Shown here: in pieces, positions 27,082 to 34,540 of the stretch | Position numbering within the stretch: the first letter of the stretch is position 1 | How the letters are laid out: the number at the start of each line of letters is the position of its first letter | NCBI RefSeq assembly: GCF_017831975.1 | Contig: NZ_JAFDSS010000001.1 | Span: 1,736,001-1,800,000, forward strand | Direction of reading: 5' to 3' | Source of the DNA: Microbacterium terrae | GTDB lineage: Bacteria; Actinomycetota; Actinomycetes; Actinomycetales; Microbacteriaceae | Length of the DNA stretch: 64,000 nucleotides | The notes under the pieces: model-generated | What the model was told of the DNA's origin: nothing | Seen by the model: the letters and a program-made list of their open reading frames with translations, nothing else | The model's database searches: none | Program-made: the position numbers and the translations under genes

Positions 27082-28011
27082 CTACGGCGCGATCGTCACC
27101 GGCGTGCCCTCGGGCAGCTCGGCGAGCGCTGCGATCGGCTCGGGGCCGAGGCGGATGCATCCGTTCGAGATCGGCCCCGTCCGGTCGTCGTGATAGTGGA
27201 ACGCCGTCACGGCGACGTTCGCTCCGGCGAACCCATCGAGCGTGGGCGACTGCACCGACAGATAGACGATCGGGTTGCCGCGCGTGTACCAGTACTCGGG
27301 CACCACGCGCGTCATCATGATGAACGCCCGCCCCATCGGCGTCGGCGTGTCTTCGGTGCCCCACGCGAAGTCGGTGGCGATCCTCTCGGCCACCCCACCG
27401 CGCACGATGTCGACGGTGCGGTCCGAGATGTCGACGAGCACTTCGACATCGATCGGCGCGATCTCGACGTCGGCGACGCGCAGCCAGCCCGTCACCTGCG
27501 CCGGGTCGCCCTGCGACGGCACGGCCTGGCGGCCGGTGAGGAGCACTTCGACCCAGTCGTCCTGCTTCTCGACGATGGGCAGGGTGGTGCCGCCGTACGA
27601 GTATTCGCGGGGAACGTAGGCCACCGGCTCACCCGTCGGGTCGGCGAACACCGGCGCCCCGGCGGCGCCGGCGAGCGCGGTGAGTCCGGATGCCGCGGCG
27701 AACGGATCGTCGTCGACAGGAAGCTCGGGGATCACGGAGAACACGGTCACCCGCGGCAGCGTCGTCACGTCGTACGACGTGGTGTTCGCGGGGTAGCCGG
27801 TCGGCGTCGGGGTCGGCGTGGGCGTCGGCTCGGCAGGCGTCGCCGTCGCCGCGCCCGTCTCGGTCGGCGTGGGAGCGGATGCCGCCGGCTCGCCGCGCTC
27901 CGCGTACGAGACGGCGAGCGCGACGAACACCCCGATGACCACCGCGGCGAGGGCGCCGATCGCGATCGCCCTGCGTGGTCGCGCGCGCCCTGTGCCCCCG
28001 GCATCCGCCAT
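27082..28011 (-). CDS. Membrane-anchored L,D-transpeptidase (YkuD)
   Basis: A 309-residue exported protein: N-terminal membrane anchor (AIAIGALAAVVIGVFVALAV), a Thr/Pro-rich wall-spanning linker, an SH3-like segment, and a C-terminal YkuD domain with the catalytic HYHDDRTGPISNGCIRLG. Such enzymes make 3→3 cross-links in peptidoglycan or attach proteins to it. The ATG at 28011 follows GGAGG closely; an upstream start at 28056 is possible but lacks a ribosome site. Confidence 0.9.
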   Translation of the reverse strand: MADAGGTGRARPRRAIAIGALAAVVIGVFVALAVSYAERGEPAASAPTPTETGAATATPAEPTPTPTPTPTGYPANTTSYDVTTLPRVTVFSVIPELPVDDDPFAAASGLTALAGAAGAPVFADPTGEPVAYVPREYSYGGTTLPIVEKQDDWVEVLLTGRQAVPSQGDPAQVTGWLRVADVEIAPIDVEVLVDISDRTVDIVRGGVAERIATDFAWGTEDTPTPMGRAFIMMTRVVPEYWYTRGNPIVYLSVQSPTLDGFAGANVAVTAFHYHDDRTGPISNGCIRLGPEPIAALAELPEGTPVTIAP

Positions 28012-28170
28012 TCCTCCATCGTCGGCGTCGGCCGCACGTGCCGCAACCCGCGGCATCCGTCAGCGCGGCGTCGCACGGGCTTTCTGCGCCGCCCGTCGTT
28101 CGACGAGGTGTCTTGACGGCGACGCCGGGATGGAGAAACGTGAGGGTGTCGGCGTCGAGAGGACACGCGC

Positions 28171-28647
28171 ATGAGGCAGATCTCCTACCGCCGGGTGGAG
28201 CCCGTGACCGTGTACGCGGCCCGCATCGATGCGCCCGGACCCGGTCCCGACAACGTGGGACCGGCGATCGCGACGGTGATGCCCGCCTTCAACGAGGCCC
28301 TGATCGATGCAGGCAGGCCGCTGCTCGAGCCCGGCATCTTCTGGTACGAACCGCACGACGACTCCCCCGAGCTGACGGTGCACGTCTCGTTCCGTGCCGA
28401 AGACCCGCCCGTGCCGGGCGACGGCTACGAGGTCGTCACGCTGCCCGCGGTCGACACGATGGCGGTGCTCGTGCACGCGGGCGACATGACGGGGATCGGG
28501 GACTCGTGGGGCCGGCTCATGGAGGGCGTGGCGGCCGACGGCTACCGCATCGTCGGCCCGTGCCGCGAGGTGTACCTCGAAGCGGGTGACCCCGAGCCCG
28601 GACCGGACTGGGTGACCGAGCTGCAGGCGCCCGTCGAACGGGGCTGA
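28171..28647 (+). CDS. GyrI-like small-molecule-binding domain protein
   Basis: A 158-residue stand-alone effector-binding domain (ISYRRVEPVTVYAARI … GYEVVTLPAVDTMAVLVHAGDMTGIGDSWGRLM … REVYLEAG). The fold is shared with GyrI/SbmC and the sensor parts of AraC and BmrR regulators and binds diverse ligands. No DNA-binding domain is fused. GAGAGGA precedes the ATG. Confidence 0.8.
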   Translation: MRQISYRRVEPVTVYAARIDAPGPGPDNVGPAIATVMPAFNEALIDAGRPLLEPGIFWYEPHDDSPELTVHVSFRAEDPPVPGDGYEVVTLPAVDTMAVLVHAGDMTGIGDSWGRLMEGVAADGYRIVGPCREVYLEAGDPEPGPDWVTELQAPVERG

Positions 28648-28665
28648 CCGATCCAGCGGTCAGCC
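28642..28665. terminator. Two-way terminator between convergent genes
   Basis: GGCTGACCG and CGGTCAGCC form a perfect 9-bp stem with a 6-nt loop overlapping the stop codon of the GyrI-like gene, facing the end of the DUF2809 gene. Confidence 0.6.
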
Positions 28666-28687
28666 GTCGAGCTTCGGTGAACGCGCG

Positions 28688-29122
28688 TCAGCGCCGGGAG
28701 CGGATGCGCGCGAGTGCGGTGTCGATCGCCGCGCACGCCGCCACCGCGACCACGTACACGAGCAGGTCGCGCGCGTCGAAGACCGTGCCGAGCACCAGCA
28801 TCGCGGGCGGGAACACCGCGCCGAGGGCGATCGGGATGCCGGTGAGCTGGAACAGTTCCACGGCCACGCACCACGCGCCCGCCACACCAGCCACGACGAA
28901 CGGCGACCAATGGGGTGCGACCAGCACCACGGCGAGATACGCCGCGGCCGCGTAGAGCGCGTCGCCCGAGATATCGGTCGCCGCGGTGTCGGCGAGAAGC
29001 GCGTGCACGCCCAGACCGCAGGCGACCACCGCTGCGAGGAGCGCGAGGGCGCGGGGTCGGCGCCGGGCTGGGCGTCGCACTGCGGACGCGGATGCCTCGT
29101 GGTCGCCGGCCTCCGCAGTCAT
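28688..29122 (-). CDS. DUF2809 membrane protein
   Basis: A 144-residue protein with four hydrophobic helices (ALALLAAVVACGLGVHALL; YAAAAYLAVVLVAP; PFVVAGVAGAWCVAVELFQL; LLVYVVAVAACAAI), matching DUF2809. Function is unknown. It starts 23 bp after the upstream gene on the same strand, so the two are probably one transcript. Confidence 0.78.
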   Translation of the reverse strand: MTAEAGDHEASASAVRRPARRRPRALALLAAVVACGLGVHALLADTAATDISGDALYAAAAYLAVVLVAPHWSPFVVAGVAGAWCVAVELFQLTGIPIALGAVFPPAMLVLGTVFDARDLLVYVVAVAACAAIDTALARIRSRR

Positions 29123-29145
29123 CCTGCCAGTCTGCCCGAGGGCCC

Positions 29146-30072
29146 TCACTGTTCGATGAACGCCACCTCGAAGTCGGCGAAGTGCAGCCCCGATTGCGCG
29201 ATCGCCTGTTCGATCCCGGCGTGCGCGCCGGGAGCCACGATGTGGATGCGCGCGACCCCGTCCGTCTGATCGCCGGGTTCGCTCACCCAGATGCTCGTCG
29301 CGTCGAAGTCCTCGGCGAGCGTCGTCAGCAGGGCGACGGTGGCGGCGCTCTCGCCCGGCTGCACCTCGACGCCGACCGCGGGCGCGTTGATCTCGACGCG
29401 GCTGTCGGGACGGAGCCCCGCCGCCGCGAGCAGCTCGTCGGAGTGCGCGATGAGCGGCAGCACCGGCGCGAGGTCGCTGGTCGGCGCCTCGAGCGCGACG
29501 AGGGCGAGCATCCCGTCCTCCCAGACGCCCGGCTGCACGTCGAGCCCCGGAGCGAGCCGATCGAGTTCAGCGACCAACGGCACCGCGTCGAACCCGAACT
29601 CGGGGCATCCGTCCGTCGTGCCGTCGCCGGCGGGAGTCGCGCCGTTCAGCGAGATGGTGGCCCCGGCATCCGTCGACGCCTGGATCGACCACATCACGGC
29701 CTCGGGATGATGTGCCTTGCATGCGAGGTCGAGCAGCCCGGGGAGCCGGTCATCGTCGACGCCGACGCCGATCCACGACGACGGCGGGGCGAACAGGGGC
29801 GCCTCGACCCACCGCGAAGAATCGACCGCGCTGACACCCGGCACCGCGGCGACCTCGGCCGTGAGGGCGTCGAACTCCGCGCTCGGTCGTTCGAAGTGCG
29901 TCTCGTCGACCATCCAGGAGAATAGCAGCGAGCCCCCGATCACGAGACCCGCGATCACGATGCCCGTCGACCACAGCACCACGCGCCGCGCGATGGGGCG
30001 GCGTGGAGGCGGACCGCCGGCCTCGTCGGGTGCAGGTGCCGCGGCCGAATCCGGTGCGTGCGTCGTCGACAT
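29146..30072 (-). CDS. Single-pass membrane protein of unknown function
   Basis: A 308-residue protein with a Pro/Ala-rich cytoplasmic tail of about 25 residues, one membrane helix (VVLWSTGIVIAGLVIGGSLLFSW) and a large extracytoplasmic part without recognised motifs, containing a few regular alternating strands. I do not recognise the family. GGTGAG lies before the ATG. It leads a two-gene unit with the DUF2809 gene. Confidence 0.7.
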   Translation of the reverse strand: MSTTHAPDSAAAPAPDEAGGPPPRRPIARRVVLWSTGIVIAGLVIGGSLLFSWMVDETHFERPSAEFDALTAEVAAVPGVSAVDSSRWVEAPLFAPPSSWIGVGVDDDRLPGLLDLACKAHHPEAVMWSIQASTDAGATISLNGATPAGDGTTDGCPEFGFDAVPLVAELDRLAPGLDVQPGVWEDGMLALVALEAPTSDLAPVLPLIAHSDELLAAAGLRPDSRVEINAPAVGVEVQPGESAATVALLTTLAEDFDATSIWVSEPGDQTDGVARIHIVAPGAHAGIEQAIAQSGLHFADFEVAFIEQ

Positions 30073-30149
30073 CCGCTCACCTCTCCACCGGACGCGCACT
30101 CGGCGCCGATCACCCACATTCTGACGGGCGGCGACTCCACAGGCCACCC

Positions 30150-30590
30150 CTACGGGGCATCCGGTCGCCTCCGCAGGTTCTTCACGTCGGTCCGCTGCTT
30201 CTTCGCCTTCAGCCGACGCTCCTTCGCGCCTCGGCTCGGCTTGGTCGCGCGCCGCACCGCTGCGGGCGGTCGGAGCGCGTCGGCGAGGAGCGCCGCCAGC
30301 CGGTCGCGCGCGGCATCGCGGTTGCGCAGCTGCGCCCGATGCTCGGATGCGGTGATCGTCAGCACGCCGTCGACGAGCCGGCCCGAGAGCCTCGTGAGGA
30401 TGCGGTCGCGCTGCACCGGCGAGAGGGCCGCGGAGTTCGCGGCATCCCACAGCAGTTCGACGCGCGAGTCGGCGGTGTTCACGCCCTGCCCGCCCGGCCC
30501 CGATGAGCGCGAGAAACGCCACGACAGCTCGGACTCGGGGATCGTGAGCGCCGAGCCGACCGCGAGTCCGGGGCGATGGGCGGCAGGCAT
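30150..30590 (-). CDS. arfB: ArfB-like peptidyl-tRNA hydrolase (RF-1 domain)
   Basis: A 146-residue class-I release-factor domain with the catalytic GGQ in SSGPGGQGVNTADSRVEL and a C-terminal Lys/Arg-rich tail (KERRLKAKKQRTDVKNLRRR) that in ArfB enters the mRNA channel of stalled ribosomes. It lacks codon-recognition domains, so it rescues non-stop ribosomes rather than terminating normally. GGAGG is very close to the ATG; an internal start is possible. Confidence 0.88.
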   Translation of the reverse strand: MPAAHRPGLAVGSALTIPESELSWRFSRSSGPGGQGVNTADSRVELLWDAANSAALSPVQRDRILTRLSGRLVDGVLTITASEHRAQLRNRDAARDRLAALLADALRPPAAVRRATKPSRGAKERRLKAKKQRTDVKNLRRRPDAP

Positions 30591-30679
30591 GCCTCCATCA
30601 TCCTCTCGGCGTCGGCCTATCGGCCCCGAGGCGGCGCAGGAGATCGCGCGCCTCGGGGCCGATCCGGTCTCGACCCGCG

Positions 30680-31483
30680 TCAGGCGTCGCGCGTGCGGAG
30701 CACTCCCCAGCCGAGCACGAGCGGCACGACGACCCACCCGGCGAGCGCGAGCAGCGACGGGAGGAACTCCTCCGCACCGGGTGTGGTCAAGGCGGATGCC
30801 GCGTTCATCGGCAGATACGCGCCGAGGTCGACGATCCACTGCCAGGCTTCGCCCGCCATGGAGAACAGGCTGAACACGATCGGCAGCACGAACAGCACGC
30901 CCACCGTCGCCGCGATCGCGCCGGCGCCGTTGCGGATGATGAACCCGAAGCCGAGTCCGAGCAGCGTGAACACGACCATCGACAGCACGCCGTACGCGAG
31001 CGGGACGATCGACTGGGCGCTGTCGGACCAGTCGATCCCCTCGGTGAGGAAGGGCGCCGTCGCGGCGATCGCGATCGCGTAGGTCACGATGGTGGTGACC
31101 GCCATGACCAGCGCGAGAACGACAGCCTTCGCGAGCACCACCCTGCCACGGCGCGGCTCCGCGGCGAGGGTGGAGCGGATCATGCCCGTCGAGTACTCGC
31201 CGGTGATCACGATCGCCCCGAGGATGCCCGCGACGAGCATGGTGAACTGCGTCGGCGACAGGATGGCGCTGACGGCCGGGAAGCCGGGGCCGAAGCTCGA
31301 CGAGGCGCTCGCGATCATCATCGAGATGCCGACCGAGAGCAGCGCCGCGACCCCGAGCGACCACCAGGTCGAGCGCACGGTCGCGATCTTGATCGCCTCG
31401 CTGCGCAGCAGGTGGCCGAAGGTCAGCCGGTACGACGAGGCCGCTCGTGTGCGTGCGGCCGGCTGTGCGGTGAGCGTGGTCAT
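30680..31483 (-). CDS. ABC-2 type transporter permease
   Basis: A 267-residue polytopic membrane protein with six hydrophobic segments and the typical ABC-2 start TFGHLLRSEAIKIATVRSTWW. It overlaps the ATPase gene by 4 bp, so the two form an exporter. Similar pairs extrude antibiotics, lipids or peptides; the substrate is unknown. The ATG is the first in-frame start after the overlap. Confidence 0.9.
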   Translation of the reverse strand: MTTLTAQPAARTRAASSYRLTFGHLLRSEAIKIATVRSTWWSLGVAALLSVGISMMIASASSSFGPGFPAVSAILSPTQFTMLVAGILGAIVITGEYSTGMIRSTLAAEPRRGRVVLAKAVVLALVMAVTTIVTYAIAIAATAPFLTEGIDWSDSAQSIVPLAYGVLSMVVFTLLGLGFGFIIRNGAGAIAATVGVLFVLPIVFSLFSMAGEAWQWIVDLGAYLPMNAASALTTPGAEEFLPSLLALAGWVVVPLVLGWGVLRTRDA

Positions 31484-32397
31484 GCGATCTCCTTCGACTT
31501 GTACTCGACCGCTTCGCCGGTGAGGGCGAGGTAGGCCTCTTCGAGCGAGCCCGTGCGCGAGGTCAGTTCGTGGACGGGGATACCCAGCGACGCGGCGAGG
31601 TCGCCGAGCGACGCGGCGGTGATGCCGGTGATCTCGGCGGCGCCCGGTTCGGTGACCGTGACGGTGAACTCGGGGCCGGGAGCGGTGATGGCCGCCACCA
31701 GCTCTGTCAGTCGCGGCGAGCGCACGGCGACGGTGTTGGTGGTCCAGCTGCGCACCAGGTGCGACAGCTCGGCGTCGGCGAGCACCTGACCTCGACCGAC
31801 CACGATCACATGGTCGGCGGTCTGCGCCATCTCGCTCATCAAGTGGCTCGACAGAAGCACGGTGCGCCCCTCCGACGCGAGGTGGCGCACGAACTGGCGA
31901 ACCCACCGGACGCCTTCGGGGTCGAGCCCGTTGACCGGCTCGTCGAGGATGAGCGTCTGCGGGTCGCCGAGCAGTGCGGCCGCGATGCCGAGGCGCTGCC
32001 CCATGCCGAGCGAGAACTTGCCGGCGCGCTTGCCGGCTACCGAGCCGATGCCCGTCAGCTCGATCACCTCGTCGACACGCCCGCGGCCGATGCCGTGGGT
32101 GGCGGCCATCGCACGCAGGTGGTTGCGCGCGGAGCGGCCGGTGTGCACCGCCTTCGCGTCGAGCAGCACGCCCACCTCGGTGAGCGGCGCACGCAGGTCG
32201 GCGTAGGGCCGGCCGTTCACCGTCACGGTGCCGGCCGTCGGCCGGTCGAGGCCGACGATCATGCGCATCGTGGTGGACTTGCCGGCGCCGTTGGGCCCCA
32301 GGAACCCGGTGACCTTCCCCGGCTGCACCGTGAACGAGACCTGCGAGACCGCGGTCTTGTCTCCGTAGCGCTTGGTGAGCTGTTCTGCAACGATCAT
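31480..32397 (-). CDS. ABC transporter ATP-binding protein
   Basis: A 305-residue ATPase with Walker A GPNGAGKST, signature FSLGMGQRLGIAA (an altered LSGGQ, here SLGMGQ) and Walker B LILDEPVNGLDP. The SLGMGQ variant is common in the DrrA/BcrA-like exporter branch. The C-terminal ~80 residues form the regulatory part usual for that branch. The ATG at 32397 is chosen because TAGCGT stands 7 nt before it; a GTG three codons upstream is inside that spacer. Confidence 0.92.
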   Translation of the reverse strand: MIVAEQLTKRYGDKTAVSQVSFTVQPGKVTGFLGPNGAGKSTTMRMIVGLDRPTAGTVTVNGRPYADLRAPLTEVGVLLDAKAVHTGRSARNHLRAMAATHGIGRGRVDEVIELTGIGSVAGKRAGKFSLGMGQRLGIAAALLGDPQTLILDEPVNGLDPEGVRWVRQFVRHLASEGRTVLLSSHLMSEMAQTADHVIVVGRGQVLADAELSHLVRSWTTNTVAVRSPRLTELVAAITAPGPEFTVTVTEPGAAEITGITAASLGDLAASLGIPVHELTSRTGSLEEAYLALTGEAVEYKSKEIA

Positions 32398-32404
32398 GCG
32401 CTCC

Positions 32405-32410
32405 ACGCTA
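32405..32410 (-). promoter_or_regulatory. Candidate -10 box of the ABC exporter operon
   Basis: TAGCGT on the minus strand lies 7 nt before the ATG. Just upstream, ACGGATGC and GCATCCGT form an 8-bp inverted repeat (32410–32438). Confidence 0.45.
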
Positions 32411-32530
32411 CGGATGCCGCGTCGCCCGCCGCATCCGTCGCAAGGATGACATTCCCTCGGCCGCGAGTACGGGTGCAGCGCCGTCCGCGCGACGCCGCGG
32501 CGTCCCTTGCCGGAGGCGACTCGCGCGCGG

Positions 32531-33346
32531 TCAGGGCTCGAGGTGTCTGACCAGCTCCGCGACGACGGCTGCGGCGAGCTTCGATTTCAGCGCCTGGGCG
32601 ATGTCGGCGGCGCTCGCCCCGTCGTCTGCGGCGTCGGTGATCGCGGAGACGAGCGTCCGGTCGCCGCGACCGAACAGGTTCTTCCACAGGTCGAACTCGG
32701 CGGTCTCGATGTACCACTTCTCGCTCGCCCGCTTCGACGCCTCGGACAGTTCGTCGGCGTTCGCGAGCGGAATCCACTTGCCGCCGACGACGATCGCCCG
32801 CCCGCGGTTGCCTTGGGTGTCCTCGACGAAGATCATGTCGTCCTCCTGGGATGTCTCGGGTTCTTCCGGGGATAATCGCGCATCGACTCCGCCGACGTAC
32901 CGCTCGATGTCGAGCGTTCCGGCGTCGGCGCCGAATCTGTAGCGATGTGTCGGCCAGAGTGTGGTGTGCACGTGCGGACCACCGGTGTTCCACGGAATGG
33001 TCTCGAGCGACGCCGCACCGAAGAACTCCGACCCGTAACCGGATGCGCCGGAGTAGGCGACGACGTCGCCACGCTGCACCCGGTCGCCGCGGTTCTTGGC
33101 CCACCGTGACAGGTGGAGATACCGCACCCGAAGGCCGTCATCGAGGTCGATGGTGAGGTAGCGTCCGGTGGCGGGCTCCGTGCACCCGCCGATCTCGACC
33201 ACGAAGCCGTCGGCGGCCGCGAGGATCGGAGTGCCCATCGGGCAGTAGTAGTCGACGCCCGCCTCTTTCGACGGCGGGCGGCGCCGCGTGTGCGCATCGA
33301 ACGTCGACAGGCCGGTCGGCACGACCGGCCGTTGGTATTCGGACAT
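32531..33346 (-). CDS. M23-family peptidase, phage-endolysin-like
   Basis: A 271-residue protein without a signal peptide. The M23 zinc-peptidase domain (about 10–150) shows H19 … D32, YLHLS (H78) and GGPHVHTTLW (H125/H127). The opening YQRPVVPTGLSTFDAHTRR and the ~115-residue C-terminal region starting MIFVEDTQGNRGRA resemble actinobacteriophage lysins, which cut the cell wall from inside at lysis. There are no holin, tail or capsid genes nearby. GGGAGGAG precedes the ATG. Confidence 0.8.
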   Translation of the reverse strand: MSEYQRPVVPTGLSTFDAHTRRRPPSKEAGVDYYCPMGTPILAAADGFVVEIGGCTEPATGRYLTIDLDDGLRVRYLHLSRWAKNRGDRVQRGDVVAYSGASGYGSEFFGAASLETIPWNTGGPHVHTTLWPTHRYRFGADAGTLDIERYVGGVDARLSPEEPETSQEDDMIFVEDTQGNRGRAIVVGGKWIPLANADELSEASKRASEKWYIETAEFDLWKNLFGRGDRTLVSAITDAADDGASAADIAQALKSKLAAAVVAELVRHLEP

Positions 33347-33441
33347 GGCTGCTCCTCCCATCGCACGGGTGCGGTGTCACTGAGAAGAGCGCGGCGAAGG
33401 CCACGGTGATGCAAATCGAGGATGCGGACTCCGCCGCCACC

Positions 33442-34449
33442 TCAGTAGACGGATTCGCCTCCGTCGCTGGGGAGCACCGCGCCGTTGATGTTCACCCCAT
33501 CGCGGCTGAGCAGGAAGGTGATCGACGCGGCGAGAGCCTCGGGCAGGGCGAGAGGGGCGTCGGCGATGTGCTCATCGAGGCGGGCCTGACCGAATGGGCT
33601 CACCCTGCCGGGACGCATGCCGGTGAGCGTGCCGCCGGGGGCGACCGCGTTGACCCGGATGTTGTGCTGCTCGTACATGTATGCGGTGTTCTTGGTGACG
33701 CCGACGACGGCATTCTTCGACGCGGTGTAGGCGAGCCCTGCAGACGAACCTCGCAGTGCCGCTTCGGATGCGATGTTCACGATCGATCCTTGCTTCTGGC
33801 TGATCATGAAAGGAACCACGGCGCGAGTGAGTTTGATGAGGCCGAACACGTTGACGTTGAAAACCCGCTCGAGCGTCTCGTCGGACACCTCGTGGATGGG
33901 GCTGAAGTCGTCCAACAGCCCTGCTACGTTCGCCAGGCCGTCGATGCGTGCGCCTGCCGCGGCGATGATGCGATCGATGCTCTCGGCGGCGGTGATGTCT
34001 CCGGCGACGGGGACGATGTCGGCCTCGGGCATGCCGGCCGCGAACTCAGTCAACCGGTCCTCCGACAGATCGACCGCGACGACTCGGCCGCCTTCACGTG
34101 CGATGCGCGAGGCGACGGCGCGCCCGATCCCGGACGCCGCGCCGGTCACGATGACGGTCTGGCCATCGAATCGACCCGGGGTGACGACTTCGGTCCATGA
34201 CGCGTGGGATACGCCCTGAGGTGCTGCACCCCCGTTGGCCTGTGCGACGAGATTGTCGATCATCCCCTCGGGCAGCGGGCCGCCCGCGCCGAGGAATCGG
34301 CTCAGCGGAATGTTGCGCGCGAGCCGGAGCGCGCCGTCGGAGATTCCGCCCTGAGCCGCGATGCCGGCGATGACACGCGCACCCACCGGATGCCCCATCC
34401 ACTCCGCGATCGTGCTCTCAGCGTCGATCGGGTTGATCTGCTCAGTCAT
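33442..34449 (-). CDS. SDR-family dehydrogenase with N-terminal ST[IL]xE–HPV module
   Basis: A 335-residue two-part protein. Residues 11–74 form the module shared with the two upstream hydrolases (ESTIAEWMGHPVGARV … NIPLSRFLGAGG … LVAQANGG). Residues 92–335 are a classical short-chain dehydrogenase: TGAASGIG (102–109), an Asp after beta-2 (AVDLSE) favouring NAD, and S228, Y241, K245. It is the last gene of the glycoside locus; it might oxidise a released sugar or aglycone. AAAGGA precedes the ATG. The substrate is unknown. Confidence 0.88.
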   Translation of the reverse strand: MTEQINPIDAESTIAEWMGHPVGARVIAGIAAQGGISDGALRLARNIPLSRFLGAGGPLPEGMIDNLVAQANGGAAPQGVSHASWTEVVTPGRFDGQTVIVTGAASGIGRAVASRIAREGGRVVAVDLSEDRLTEFAAGMPEADIVPVAGDITAAESIDRIIAAAGARIDGLANVAGLLDDFSPIHEVSDETLERVFNVNVFGLIKLTRAVVPFMISQKQGSIVNIASEAALRGSSAGLAYTASKNAVVGVTKNTAYMYEQHNIRVNAVAPGGTLTGMRPGRVSPFGQARLDEHIADAPLALPEALAASITFLLSRDGVNINGAVLPSDGGESVY

Positions 34450-34523
34450 TTCTGTCCTTTCGGGACGTGGGAGGCACCGCGGTGGGGCGACGCCGATGGT
34501 TTGTGCGGCTGGTCGTGCGAGGT

Positions 34524-34538
34524 CCGGTCAGAGACCGG
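34524..34538 (-). terminator. Small hairpin between six-hairpin glycosidase and SDR genes
   Basis: CCGGTC-AGA-GACCGG lies directly after the glycosidase stop codon. It is short and has no T-run; it may be an intercistronic processing or attenuation hairpin. Confidence 0.35.
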
Positions 34539-34540
34539 GC

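Noticed and set aside
32531..33346. A prophage around the lysin-like gene
   Set aside because: Flanking genes are an ABC exporter and a sugar-catabolic SDR; no holin, structural or replication phage gene is present.
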